Counted from the stretch's first letter, positions 45,499 through 58,483 are shown. The stretch is DNA of 64,000 bases from Branchinecta lynchi (GCA_023053575.1 JAKZAP010000017.1:10113501-10177500), one strand, 5' to 3'. Notes: generated by a model not told the origin, from the letters alone. A program made the numbers and translations.

Positions 45499-45549
45499 AA
45501 ATGCCACTCAAACCGCTACCAGCAATACAACAAGCAACGGAGAAGACAG
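45499..45549 (+). CDS. Small exon: Pro/Gln linker
   Basis: The exon is 51 bp, phase 1 to phase 1 (acceptor TTTTTACAG, donor GTTAGC at 45,550). It encodes MPLKPLPAIQQATEKT. It fits between 44,991 and either the strong acceptor at 49,272 or the weak one at 46,557, both of which keep the frame. Confidence 0.65.
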
Positions 45550-46557
45550 GTTAGCACTTACACTTTACATTCATACACCTTATATCTCCTTACGAGAGGC
45601 AGACACGACTGAATAGGCGTAACATAGAGTCAACTTGAACTACCACCTCCTGACGGCACATCCATAAGCATCCACTGTCCATCAGTCGATACTTTTTTCT
45701 ACATGACTCCGGTGCTTGAAGAACGCTTGATCTTATTTTCAGTTCCGTGTAAAGATATCTTCTCTGCCCCCTTGAGCGCACGTCCGAATAAAGAAATCGG
45801 ATTATAAATTAGGGCTGACATAGGATAGGGATATCTAGGCTATACTTAAACTACTTTGTTGTTTTACTGCTTGCATCTATACATTTACATTTCACTTTAC
45901 TCCTTCCATTTTACTCTCGACTCACGAATACTTTTATTTCAGCTATGAATAATCAATAACCCTTTTATCCCTCTCCTTTCTGACCTAACCTAAATCCTTG
46001 TTGCTGGGTTTCTTTGATTCTGTTACCTCGCGTGATTCTGTATGTATGCGTGATTCTGTCTTATTTTTTTCTCTGTAACTTATTGTGCTGTCTTTGAATA
46101 AAGTTCTTTTTTTTCACTAATAATTATGTCGACATACGAGCGGTCGGCCTACTTTTCTCACTTGTCTTCATTTCTCAACATTTCACACTTTTTGCATACA
46201 CTCACCACTAACAAGAGACACTTTTTTCAAAAACTAACGATTTTGAAGGCTCGGTAAGTCTTCTTTTCTAATTTTTCAGTAAGCCTAGTTTTGGATTACT
46301 TCCTTTTTTACTGTATTTTCTCTTCCTTAACCAAGTGGGAGATTCTGACTTGTCTCGCTGACTTTTGAGCTCGTGCGAAGTGAACTCGACATTACCCGAG
46401 GCTGCTAGGGCTCAGCTTCATTTTCTTCCATCAACCAAACCTTAAGTCCAGTTAAAATATGGACATGGCCCTTCTACTGCTATATCTACCTTGTCCTACA
46501 GATAGCTTTTGAACCAAAGCTCGAATGGACACCGAAACTCATACAGATCTTATACAG
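45550..46557. other. Intron without recognised features
   Basis: T-rich intronic DNA with several AATAAA-like words. No motif-bearing frame; the 45,590-45,781 minus-strand frame is unremarkable. Confidence 0.4.
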
Positions 46558-49272
46558 ATGGCATCTTTGTCGCATCGTCTACGAAGACCAAGATCTTTTC
46601 TTGTGGAAAAGTGCAAGAAACAAGTCTCGCCCTGTCATGGGTCCAGCAGACGAACAAGGATGACTTAACTGTAGAGAATCCAGTAGACAGTGGAGTAGAA
46701 GTGATGATGACATTTGTAAAGCCTTCACAGCCAGAAACGTTTAAACACGGAATTATGCCAGCTTCAGTTTCCGAAATAAAAGCCACTTTACCAGTAAAAG
46801 AAGTATCAGTACCAGGATCCTCTATAGTAAAACTCAAGATGACTGACGAAAGGATTGTGAAACCTGTCAATGATGATCCTGCAGAATATCCGTCGAGCTC
46901 ATTCTTCTTAGATCTCAGTAGGAAGTTTAAAGAAGAAAATGGTATCGCGGCAAGCGCATCCAATCTTTCCAAGCCGAAGAATATGTTGCCGAATCCAGTT
47001 ACTAAAATATTGTCAGGCGTGACTAAGGATACTGAACCGATCATCTCGACTGGGAATCTTGAGCCGATCTTACCTGATGTCAGCATGTCCACGAGGCTTG
47101 GAAAAGCGATTGTGCGGGGATGGAAATTTACTAACACGACAACAGATGTGGTTGACTCAAAAACCGGTCTAGTTCGAGAACCCCAGAGTTCCTTTGTTAG
47201 AACTGGCCAGGATTCGCTGGCCAAACTTACTACTGGAAGTGAATCAACTGACGGAGGATCAACAGTCCAGCAAAGAGCGCTGGTTTTAGTCTGTTCAGGA
47301 GGAGAAAGAGATATTAATTGGCTTCAGTCTCCGATTTGGCTATCTGTACCGCTAAGTTTCTCTGAAAAAGAAAAAAGTCTCAAACTGCCTGAAACTTCTG
47401 GAATCGTTAAAGAAAGTACTAAGAATCTTCTTCATATCCAATGCGCAGAGCATACACATGTAGAAGATCTATTGACTGGAAAATTTGGTCCACTCAGGAC
47501 AACAGGAGGAAATAGTTTGGAAGAGTTAGGATCCAATAGCTTAAAGTTGACTGTCTCTGCCGATAGAAATACAGCATCGACTGAAACGAAAGCAATTCGT
47601 CAAGAGGCTTCATATGTGCAGATCCTATTTGACTGAGACTGCGACTGACGTCTCACCGCGCTGTGAGAAGAAGCCAACCATTTCATCAGGTTCATTAGCT
47701 ATTCAGACAGCTGGTAATTCGGAGTTTATGGAAGAAATTCATTCTTCTCGGGAACAGGCTGTACGGGCAAAGAAGCTAACGATTCTTCATAAACATTTAC
47801 TGGGACTTCTCCATGTGTCCTTCAAAAAAGTGAACTGTTTACTTGAGGAAAAGTGCTCTGCTGTGCAGCATATCCGCCAGACTAACACTGAAAGCAATTC
47901 GGTTATGTGTTCACAACCCTTGCTCTTTGAGCACGTTGAGGAATTGTATTCCCGTCAAGTGACAAGGCATTTGTCTTTGCAAACTGCACACGTCCTAGCA
48001 AAATGTTTGTGCCTGTGCCAGGAAGTAATCACATATTTGGATTTTCCCATGTCAGACTAGCTACAGGCGAAAGTGGGTATACATGTAATCCACCCTGTAG
48101 ACAGGCTGATTGCTAATGTTTGGCAGATTGTAAGTAGTATAGATGGACCAGCTAGTTCCTTGGGAAAGAGGTTTTTCCAGTCCGAGGCAGAAGGTTTCAT
48201 TCTACGAAGACATGCGATATTAGACACGATTGCTTGCGAAGCAATTCCGCCTATTGTACAAGTTAGACCTGAGGTTGCTCTTCCATTTGTGAATGCAGAT
48301 TCTCGGACATTTGCCTTTGCTTCTGTAATGATTCCAGAGGTACTATGTACTTTAGCGAAACCAATACTTGCCAAAGAAACCGAGAGAGAGATGCTTACCA
48401 CTGACGGTCTAAAAGAGCAGTTCCTCGGTTCAGTCCCTAGCGTTGATAAGACCAGTGTTATCGCCTTTTTTGTCCCACACCAGGCAGGGTGTTTGGGAAT
48501 GCTGGAATGTGCGTGTCGTTCTCACAGAATGTTATCGGGAAAGGTTCAAGGAAATCCTAAACCGCTTTGCCAACACCTTCAGACAGAAGAGCAGACGAGC
48601 GATGTCCTCGTATCGCCTCATTCCCTACTGCAAAAGACGCGTCTACTTTACGTGATTTCACGCACTTTAGGAACTCCTGAATTCCCAGGGAGTTTAATCC
48701 TTAAGTGCGAAAGTGACTCCCAAGCTTAATCGGCAGATGAAAGAACAGCGCTTCTCCTTGCCAACTCAGCCGGGAAGACGCACCGACGGAAAAGGACCAG
48801 ATTCTTACAAAATTCACGAAGAGACACCAGGTTCAAATGACGGTGCTGTAGATCCAGACAAACTCAGCAAGGCTCCAATAGAGAGGAATCCGGACTTTTC
48901 TCCGACTGCGGTGGAATCTAGCTCTTCTGAACCGTCTTCGGCACATACACCTCTAGTGGCACTAAGCAGCTTTCACGCCTGCCAAGAGGAAGACCCTGAA
49001 TGCCAAGATCTGTGGTTACCGACTACACTTATATTAGCTTGTAAGACTGCTCACGTCTTGCCAGTTTTTGGTCAAGTCTTGGGTGACCAGGATATTTTAC
49101 CATCCGGCGAGATGAAGTCAGAATCTCCCCTTTTTTTACTTATCTCTCGGGTCTCCAGTCACTGGAGCAGCTAACCCAGCATGTAGTTCTTTATTATCTA
49201 TCAGTTTTCAAGAAAAGGAAGATCTTTTTCCTCCCCATGAGCCTATTTTAGAACCTATTACTTTTCTTGCAG
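46558..49272 (+). pseudogene. Decayed repeat-region exon, bypassed by a downstream acceptor
   Basis: Coding-like sequence of the same composition as the exon that follows continues for 2.7 kb but is broken. Frame 0 is open from 46,558 to a TGA at 47,634. The likely continuation then moves to the next frame (open from about 47,614), meets an in-frame TAG at 48,058, and runs to a TAA at 48,727. It shifts again (open from about 48,713 to 49,172) and again near 49,131-49,137 in a C4T7 run, returning to frame 0. All three shifts are in the same direction and lie at short homopolymers (TTT, AAA, C/T run). A strong acceptor, ACTTTTCTTGCAG at 49,272, lets exon 45,499-45,549 skip the whole segment in frame. 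I read this as a former PEVK-type exon part turned into intron; assembly indels are the alternative. Confidence 0.6.
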
Positions 49273-52200
49273 CCGTTCCAACTTTAATCGGGGACCGATC
49301 CGTAACACCGGTACAACACCACTTACATGACACACCAGCTATTATAGAAACACCTATGCAGAAGGCCTCAATCTCCGCTAATCTTGAACCAACCGTGTTT
49401 CCCATGTCTCACCAAGGCCATCAGATCTTGCCAGAAAGACATGCGAAAGCAATATCCGAACAGCTATTCGATTCGAATGAGCAGCTCTCTTCTGGGTCGG
49501 TCTTAACTGTGAACTCCAAAGCTAATACCAATAGGTTGCCACACGAAACTGTTTGTGTACAGGAAGTATTACTTGAAGATGTGTCCCTTCCATTTTCAGA
49601 TGCAGTTCCAGTGAAACACGAAGCAAAAGTTGTTGCTGACAAATTTTCTTCTAATGTCATACTGGAGGTACAGAAACTCGATTCAGAGGGGCAGCTTACT
49701 CTTCCGTTTGTTGTCAAAGAACAAGCCACAGTATTTTCCGAGAAAAGGCCTAATGAAGTTCTAACTGTGGATGAACCTCATGTTGCACAGATGCTGTCCT
49801 TGCTAGCTCTTAATGAGACGCCAACCTCAAAGCAGGCGAAGCCAGTAATTGTTCAACAAAAATCTCAGATCGTAGAGTCTCAACAACAACAGCTTGATTG
49901 TGAAGTCAAAATGATTCCTTTGAATGCGGAAATCCAGGCAACTGAGGCCTTGACAGTTGAAATAAGGCGAGAGGCGCTTACGGTCGGTAAGATACAGCCA
50001 GACCAATGCGCTTCAGGACTGCTTTGTACCGATAAACCAGTGGAACAACAAGCAAAACGCTTCGTAACAGAGCGTCAGGCAAGAGTCGTGGTCAAGCATC
50101 AAAAGCTGGACGCGGGAGGACATTTTTCACCAACGGTCCCCAAGAGTGAACAGGTGACTGCCTCGTCTGTAGAGAACCTGAGGCAGGCTGTTAGCATCGA
50201 AGAAGCGCATCTTGACGATTTCACTCGTGCCTTGTTATCTTGTGAGTCTTATCCTGTCCCGAAAGCAAGGATTGTAACAACTGAACAACAGGCATACCTC
50301 ACTTATACACAAGAACAGTTAGACGCAGGGAAGCCCCTTACACACCCAAATGTGCAGGCTGAGACAAGGAAAACATCGGTTTACGAAACGAAGCGAGGAG
50401 CACCAATTGTTCAAGAGGTTCAGCCAGCTGATTTGGCATCTATTTTGTCCTCTTCAGATTCTCCTCTTGCCTGTAACGCAAGAAGCATTTCAACCGAAAA
50501 GTATGCCAAAGTAACCTATAAACAGCAAGAACTTGATGCCGGACAGCCGCTATCCACTCAAGCTGCACAGGAACAACAAGCCAAGACCTCGTCTGTGGAA
50601 AGACCAAGAGAAGTGTTTAGCATTACCGAACTACAGGTAGGTGACCTGGCAGCTTCGCTGATATCTGCTCAATCTCCCGAGGAACAAAAAGCTAACACTG
50701 TCGATATACATCAGCAAGCTCAAGTTATTTACACACAGCAGCGACTCGATTCTGAGCAAAAGCTGACTTTGCCGACTTCTCATCTTGAGAACCTGAAAAC
50801 TTCGGAAACCCAGACACGAAGAAAAGCAGCGACGATCCAACAGATCCATACTGGTGACGCGGCCTCTTTTCTTGCCCCCTCCACATTACCAACACAACGT
50901 GCAAGGAGTGTATCGACCGAAAGACATGCGAAATCTACCAGTCAACAGCAAACACTCGATGCAGAAATGATTCTGGTTTCAAGCAGCGCACAGTCAAAAC
51001 ACGTTGTACCTTTCTCAGATGAAAGACCCCAACAAGCGATTAGCATCAAAGAAGTCCAGCCTTCCGATTTTGTTCAGTCATATGCACAGCTAGATTCGCC
51101 CGCGCATCAGACAGCAAGGACAGTTTCTTCAGAAAGTCATGCCAAAAGCACCTACAAACAGCAGCATCTTGACGCTGAACAAGAAATTGCCTCGTATCGG
51201 CCTACGCCAGAAACCCCGGAACTGTCTACCGAAATCGCGCCACGAGAAGCAGTAAATGTCAGTGAAATTTGTTTACTTGATGCCTCGAAGTTAATCAATC
51301 CTACTGAATTACCGAAAACTGTCCGTGCTCGAAGTATTTCTTCCGAGAGACAGGCCAAGGTCACTTTCAAGCAGCAAAAACTTGACTCAGAGGAGCAACT
51401 TCTTTTGTCCGCTCCGATACTAGTAAAAGCAAAGAAAACATCCAGAGAACTGCTGGCTGCCACAACCGAAATGAACCTCGCTGTAGATGGTTTAAGTATG
51501 GAGCCAAACCAAATCGTCAAAAGGGTGGAAGTTGCGTTTATGACTACGTCAAAGGCAGAGCGCGCTGCTGGGGAATCTTGTACGTCTCAAACGTTTGATA
51601 AAGAATCAGATATCATCATTAACAAACCTCCTATCGCCAATGCTGCATCTCAGTTGTCAAAAAAGCAGTCCGTGAATGTAGAAGTACAGAAACTCTTCGA
51701 AACCGTAGGTTCTGCTGAGATAAGTCCGAAACTGAACGCCAGTTTTGCCAAAGCCAGCCTAGCGGCTCAAGAAAGATCGGCTTCGTCCTTAGAACACAAA
51801 GAAGCATTTGAAAAAGAGTCTCAGTTCGACCAGCAAATTCCTAAATCTCGAAAAGCTAGGACAGCTTCAACCGAGAGAAGTGCTGCCACTACAGAAAGCT
51901 CGATAAGCCTCGTTGCCCCTTTGCAGCTGACAAAGGACGCAGCAGTGGACATACAAACTGCTATAGTCTCAGTAGAAGGACCGAAAGCCGGAGCTGTCAA
52001 AATTGACATGGTGGATATACCGGAACGAATGAAAGACTTCGACTCAGCAGTGCTGGTGCCACAAAAAGCAAGGACTGCTTCTACTGAAAGAGTATCTACA
52101 TCCACTTCAATCGATCGTGCAGTTGATAATATTGGAACTTTGGAAATAGCTAAGAAGTATGAGCCTATGATTGCGTCCATAATTGTCAGCAAACAGGAGA

Positions 52201-53853
52201 GCATTGTAGTTGCCGAAGTCGACGTCAGAGGAAAAGAAGAAGAACTGGCTCGTGATATAGCAGTTTCTGCTTCCATGGTCTCAAATGCTGATCTGCTTCA
52301 AGCCCATTCTGTCGGTTTACATGAAACTTATGTGCATGGAGCACCCCTGCACGTTGATATGCCTCAGCCTATTGAAGCTTGTCGATCTGCTGATCTGCTT
52401 CAGTCCGTTTCAGTAAAGAGCAGTCCACTCCCCTTGACAAATGTTGCTGACTTGGAAGTTAAAGTTCCTGAAGAGGTTTCTGGATCCTTAGTTTTTTACC
52501 CAATGTCTGAACTAACTGTTAGTTCTACAGATGCTTCCTTCTCTCTCGGGAATGTGGGAGATACTGGCGTGAAATCCTCGGAAGTCGTGCTTAATTTTAT
52601 CTTGCACAAGGCACACGCTTCAGAGGAAATCAAAACTATCGAAACTACCAGTGTAAGCTCAGGTACAAATACGTCTGCAAAAAGTGCTGAGGTAAAGGTT
52701 GAACAGGCTCATTCCGTCGCTACTGACTCTGAAGATGTGAGAATCCAGCCCGAAGAAAAGGCGACAACCGAGACACGCGAACCCATGGTTACGTTGTCAG
52801 GTCTGGTATGCAGCAGTGAGTTTCAACCCATCGTCTTGCTCCAAACCACAGCACTTGGCTCGAAAATTGCGGAAGATACAGCATCAGTCAAACTTACAAG
52901 CGCACAACCGTTGATGACCGACGCTTGTGAAGTTCTTCATGGTGTTGCAGATACGATTTCTGAGAAGCTCTCGGAAGCTAAAGCGACTGTTTCGGTCTCG
53001 ACGATTCTTATTGGACAGAACTCGTCAACAGTGCCTTTACAAAGTACACACGATGTTAAGAAGTTCTCTTTAGCAAGTGCTGTTGCAACAGAAAGTCTGC
53101 AGCCATCGCCATGTATCCAGGGAACTGGTGCTGACGTGGTTTCACAAGCAGCACCACTGACGATATCGGAAGTAACCACTGAGACTGCACGCTGCATAGA
53201 TACTCCTGATGTTTCGCTGAATGTAAGTCAGACAATCACACTGGAAAACACTATTCCTAAGAACACAGACAAACTGGAATTGCAGGCTGCAATAAAGCTG
53301 GAGCAACCCTCTGTCACGTCCACTTTATACGTGCCAGATATGTTCGATTCCACGATGATTTTGCCCAATCGCCGACCAACAGCCGAAACTTCTAAGCTTT
53401 TAGTTGTCCCTCACAACGAGGTACCGTGTGTTTCTGACGTCGATGTGATGCAGCAGTGCAACAACTTAATGACGATGTTGCCCAAAACTGAGGTAGCATT
53501 GCCAGTCTTCCCGACACAAGAGCTGAGAGACCTCCCAGTAGCTACCAGAACTGAAAACATGTCCATCCAAAATGCCGATGATGTTTCAATCCTGGTACTG
53601 AAACAAGAAAAGGTGAAAGTTCGATCCAATCCTGTTTCATCGCTGGATCACACTGGAGCAAGAGCTATGGAACTTGCAGGTAGCTTGGAGTTGGAACTGT
53701 TCAAAAGTGTAGTTGCAGAAGGTACTGTCACCGCTGTTGCAGCTATTGCAGCCTCAGTCACTGTAGAAGCCACCATACCGGAAACAGATGAGAAGATTCC
53801 AGAAGCTGTAACGTGCCAGCAATTAGATGAGAAATTCTTGCAGCCAGCGTCGG
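49273..53853 (+). CDS. Giant exon: 71-residue repeats, PEVK-like elastic region
   Basis: The exon is 4,581 bp (1,527 codons), phase 1 to phase 1 (acceptor CTTTTCTTGCAG, donor GTAAGT at 53,854). Ten consecutive units start near 49,410, 49,623, 49,836, 50,052, 50,265, 50,478, 50,691, 50,901, 51,114 and 51,327. They are almost always 213 bp (71 residues) apart. The consensus features are ARSVSTERHAK, then a QQ-LDAEQ-L block, then a VSI-EVQPSD block. Two later units at 51,855 and 52,068 (KARTASTERS / KARTASTERV) keep the same spacing. The remainder is Ser/Thr/Val/Ala/Glu-rich and diverged. It contains no tryptophan-centred fold and few glycines. It is likely a disordered, extensible filament segment, like the spring region of insect titins. 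The many minus-strand frames in this interval are shadows. Confidence 0.9.
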
Positions 53854-54469
53854 GTAAGTTTATATTTTTTTTTTTGGGGGGGCTAGGTGTTAATCCGATA
53901 AATTAGACCCAAGATACAGAGCTTCGGTAGGCAGACCTACCCCGGAACAATTTTATTATCGGAATGGCAGAGCATTTCAGCGTGGGACCATAGCAAATCT
54001 GACCTGCTCGCAAATTTGAATGCATGTCTTATTAGTTTACCGTCCGAAAGTAGTGTGCGAGCCCTTCCGTCGATACTCAACAACAAGTTAGTTCCCTTAC
54101 AAATGCCAATTCGTAAAGCGCGTGACCTGTCTGTGTCCATACAAAAGCCTCTAAACCACGTTTTCTGTTTGACAACCCCCCCCCCTCCCTCCCTCTCAAC
54201 CACACACTGTCCCATGCGACCCTCAAGATGTATCCTTGGAGAGTAACTCGTGCAAGCTCGTTCGGCAACTTCTGGGATTTCTGCTGGTGAAGCTGACGAT
54301 GGAGTTACGATGAAGAAGAGGATCCGAAGATTGTTAGTCGTTTATAATTTGTTTTGTAGTGTTTCTGTAGGTGCGAACACTGTACAACCCAGCAACAAGC
54401 GTATTTGACTACCCAACCCATCCTCCCATGTTGTTAAATAAATAGATCTTGACACATCGCTTATTTTAG
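53854..54469. other. Intron without recognised features
   Basis: Short intron with a T10/G7 run after the donor and a C-rich run at 54,175-54,195. Open frames here on both strands have no motif. The acceptor is CGCTTATTTTAG at 54,469. Confidence 0.5.
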
Positions 54470-56995
54470 ACACCGTTCATGCTGATAGTATAGAGGATAT
54501 CAAGAAAGCTGTCATAGAATCAACACAGGCAGCTGTCAGCTTCAGCAGCAATGTACCAGTCACCGTGCACGACGTCCATGTTGCGCAGGGCACTCAAAAT
54601 TTGGAAACGAAACAGGCAATACAGGACAAAGCTACGCGTACTCTCTCTACTTTTGACGCCACTCAAGTATCACAGACTCAACCGGAGCTACGCGAAGAAA
54701 TCTTCGTGACACCCCGGCCCACACCAGGTACTGTAGCAGGACAAAGTATGCGAGCTCTTGATAGTGTCACCACGTCACAAGTAGATACTGTTAATACGGT
54801 CACTGAGCTCATGTTACAAGAGCAACCGCAATTAGTAGTGGCAGAATCTCAAGTAAGACTGTCAGAAACCATCCAAACTATATCCGTCTCCGCTTTACAA
54901 GGCTCAGAGTCACTTAATACACAGCAGACAGCAACTGGACAAGCAACATCAGTACGAGTGGCTCCGTCAAAACAGGCCCCTCAGATTCATATTGTGACGG
55001 TCATCGACAAGGAAGCGCAGATACCTGATGAAACAGCTCGTCCGGAGAAGGCAAAGACGTCAGCTCTCCAACATCAAGTTGCGTCTTCTGCTGAAGTCCC
55101 GACAAATTTCAAAGAAGGAATCCTTACAACAGCGTCTGCAGCTTCCGATCATGCAAAGGCATCTACTGCTGAAATAAGTAGAGGTGTTGCGTCAGTTACA
55201 CAAGTAGTGACAGGAGTCAGCGAACCACCAGTCGCCCCGCAGAAGAATACAGAGAAAATTGCCAAAATGGTTGAAGTTCCGTCTTGTGCAGTTGCAGAAG
55301 CTACCAAACCGGATGTGCATCTAAAAGAGAGAAAAGAAGAACCTAAAACAATTCCTGTCGGTGAGAAAACCTCACCGCTTCCGGAAATTGACAACAAACC
55401 TGTCATTGCCGTTCTTAAAACTCGACAAAACTCGTCTTTGGTTGTCGAACAGGCTCAGACTCAAATAGAAACCCAGCCCCTAGACATTAAACAGGGCAAG
55501 GCGGTTAAACCCAATGTGAGCATGATCAACCAGCAAACACTCGTCGTGAAGGAAGAGCAAGTCCAAGCTCAGACTACCGATGCCCCCCCACTAATAGACC
55601 AGGAGACCGCTACAGAAGCTGTTGCATGCAACCTAAGTGGTCCTGCTATTATCGAAGAGCAGAGCATGCTAGACGGGCAAATATTACCACTAAAAGCTGA
55701 CCAGAAAAACTCAGCAAAACCTACCGTCACCATGATTAACCAGAAGTCAGTCTTGACAAAAGAAGAACAGGTTGAAGCACAAACTGAGGAAATCCTATCG
55801 CTTCCAGGAAAAGAAATCGCTACCGAAGCAACGGTGACTAGTACTCAGTGCGGACCGGTCATTGTGGAAGAACAAAGCCTTCTTGAAAAAGAAGCGAAGT
55901 CGCTAGAACCAAAAAAGAAGAAATCAGCGAAATCCACTGTGATCACGGTTAATCAGCTCACGGCAATGGTCAAAGAAGAACTAGTGGAAGCGCAAACTGA
56001 TGAGATTCCGTCGCTACCGGAAAGAGAAATTGCCACCGAGGCCAACGTTTTGATTAAACGCAGTGGACCGGTTGCTGTGGAAGAACAGATCATGCTTGAA
56101 AGTGAAGCCAAGCCACTGGAACCAAAGAAGAAGAAATCTGCCAAGCCTACCGTGAGCACAATCAACCAACAAACAGTAAATGTCAAGGAAGAACAAGTGG
56201 AAGCACAAACTGGTGATGTTCCGTCACTCCCAGAAAAGAAAACAGCCGCTAAAGCTGTTGTTGTTAGCAAACGCAGTGGAGCAGCTGTTATTGAAGAACA
56301 GCACTCCCTTGAGGAACCCCAGAAAGTACGTAAATTGTCCTTACAACAACAGAAGGCCACCGAGACGGTTGAAAAGCCACAACTTCAGGCAGTGTCAAAA
56401 CCAAAACCAGTTGTCAAGAAGCACTCTCCCCCAGAAGAGCAAGTCTTCCCGAAGGTGGTCCTGAAAAAGGCAGAGACGAAGAAATTCGTACCTCAACAAG
56501 CGACCCTCGAAAAGGTCAGTCTGAAGTCCTTCGAAACCGAGGAAGTTGTTGTAGAGAAAGTCGTTAAGAAGCAAGAGTTCGATTCCGACCTGAAACTCGA
56601 AATTAAAGACTTAAAATGGGAGGAGCGCGAAGTGGAAGCTTTGGAAAGTGTCGAGACCGTCCAGCTGAAGAAGAAAAAGAAAAAATCCAAGCAGGAAGAC
56701 AATACTGCTTACACAATTAAAGAAGAGGCAAATGACGATGTCACTATCAAGAGATCTTCCACAGTGAAAGAAGCTCGTAAGGAAGAGTTTGAAGAAGAAG
56801 TAGTCCTGAAGGTTAGAGAGGAACAAGAGGAGTTCTCTGATGACGACGTGACACTGCGCGAGGACACGCAAGAAGCCTTCAACCTACGCCTACCGCAGAA
56901 GGATGTTCAGATATCCGAAGAGGCCCGTGAGTCATTGTCGTTCAAGATTCCCGCCATGCCGCAGAAGCCAGCCCCGAAGATGGAACTTCAAGAAG
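54470..56995 (+). CDS. Giant exon: KEEQVEAQT repeats and acidic/basic PEVK-like tail
   Basis: The exon is 2,526 bp (842 codons), phase 1 to phase 1 (donor GTACAC at 56,996). Four tandem 71-residue units begin at exactly 55,501, 55,714, 55,927 and 56,140. Each reads roughly AKPTVSTINQQT, KEEQVEAQT-E-PSLPEKE, SGPVIVEEQSLLE, then PKKKKS in three of them. After 56,353 come Pro/Lys and Glu/Val stretches (KPKPVVKKHSPPEEQVFPK, FETEEVVVEKVVKKQEF). A strongly acidic stretch follows (EEVVLKVREEQEEFSDDDV), then FNLRLPQKDVQISEEARE and a Pro/Lys end. This alternation of Glu, Val, Lys and Pro is the hallmark of titin PEVK springs. Confidence 0.92.
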
Positions 56996-57587
56996 GTACA
57001 CACGAGTGCAGTTTGAGTAATCACTACTTTCTCACTTTCACTCACCCAAACAAGACCGTGCTTTTTGCGATTTGATTTTTTTTTTTTTTATTTGAATATC
57101 CTCTTTTTTGCAGTTTAAAATTTACTTACTTTAGACTCTTGGTTTTATCTTGTTTGTACAGGAACATAATTAAATTAGAGCATATTCATATCCAGTTCGC
57201 ATTTTCGTTTCTTTGGCTTGAGCTTGAACAACACCCTTTCCAAGAAGAAACGAAATATCGCTAGAATGAATCTCGTCCCACTTATCCATTCAGCTCTGTC
57301 AAATCTTGTCGCTGTCCTCAGTAAAATCATTGATTGTACTCCCAATTTATTCTAACTTGATCCGAAAATTTTAAATGGCACGGTCGAAATCTTTTTGCAG
57401 TGTGACTCTAACTTGTACTACTCATTTAACTTTCATCCAATGGTTACAGACATCCAGTCAGTGGTCATACGGTCTCTCTAACAAACTTACACTCATCTTT
57501 CTAACTTTTCATTTGCAGTTATACTCACCCATGTTTACACACTTGCTTTCTTATAACATGTATTTCTGTTTCACGGTTATTCATTAG
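56996..57587. other. Intron without recognised features
   Basis: T-rich DNA. The frame at 57,375-57,587 leads directly into the next acceptor but has no motif. Confidence 0.45.
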
Positions 57588-57631
57588 CAGACTCGTCCTC
57601 CGTGAAAGCAGGCCATGCCAAGGAAGAGATG
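57588..57631 (+). CDS. Small exon: Ser/Lys linker
   Basis: The exon is 44 bp, phase 1 in, phase 0 out (donor ATG|GTAAGA). It encodes ADSSSVKAGHAKEEM. An acceptor three bases downstream (57,591) would also keep the frame and drop one residue. It can only be joined to the 58,484 exon through the microexon at 57,684, which restores phase 1. Confidence 0.6.
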
Positions 57632-57683
57632 GTAAGACCATATGTACACTTGTATATCTCCATTTTATACAATTGATTATCAG

Positions 57684-57702
57684 ATAACTATACTGGAAGC
57701 AG
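57684..57702 (+). CDS. 19-bp microexon
   Basis: ATAACTATACTGGAAGCAG lies between an acceptor (GATTATCAG) and a strong donor (GTGAGC). It converts phase 0 to phase 1 and encodes ITILEA. The intron to its left would be only 52 bp. Phase bookkeeping is the evidence; skipping both this and the 57,588 exon also keeps the frame, so the pair may be an alternative cassette. Confidence 0.5.
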
Positions 57703-58483
57703 GTGAGCAAACTTGAGTTCAGGCAATGACGAATGAAGCTAGTGGATTCATTTCATGACTACAGAGACAGGTGTAAGATCCCTAGGAACCTATAGAATTC
57801 GGTATCCACCGCTGTTTTAGACATATATCTATGGGCATATTGTGACCCGATCAAACGAAGAGAAGCCTACGATTGGTGGCAAGATTCGCCCAGCCTCTCA
57901 GTGTAGTGCTTATTGGGCATGTTCCTTGCACTGGTAGTAGCTCGTTCTTACTCGCTGGTGCCTGGTTTATTCTTTATAATGCTATGAACAAAGTTTGGGT
58001 TTTTTCGGCCGGATTTTCTTCACTCTCACCAAATTGAAAAATCTCCACTGTTCCATGTTGAACCTGTGATGGGGCAGAAAATCCGTATAGGATTTCCAGT
58101 TTGCGAGCAGCCGACCCTGACCATCTGTCATGTGCATAAAGTAGTGTTTTGTCTTCTCCCGGTTGCTTGTGTAACCTGCCTCCCGACCTGGGTCTAATTA
58201 GTCCGCATTTGATAAGTAAAACCAGACACTGGTGAGTCCAGCAAGAGTTAGAACCCTAGGAAGTAGTCTCCTCCAAAAATGCCTCATTTGAAAACCAGAG
58301 ACAGCTACACTGTCAAGAGTATCATAACATATAACACAAGGATCTGCGGTCAACACTTAGGATGTTATCTGTTATGTTTGTCAAACGAAAAACAAACGCT
58401 ACCTTTAGTTACAGTTGATTACAGGGTTGCTTCTTACCTTCACATTACACTTATATGTTACTAATTCAACATTTCTGGAACAG
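57703..58483. other. Intron without recognised features
   Basis: Nothing beyond unique-looking intronic sequence; the frame 58,279-58,464 lacks a motif. Confidence 0.4.

Noticed and set aside
46502..46557. Acceptor at TGTCCTACAG (46,501) for the decayed segment
   Set aside because: Reading from it in the required phase meets a stop within three codons; only the weaker site at 46,557 or the strong one at 49,272 keeps the frame.
46550..47224. A 224-residue minus-strand frame
   Set aside because: It is the antisense shadow of the coding-like plus-strand segment, with no motif of its own.
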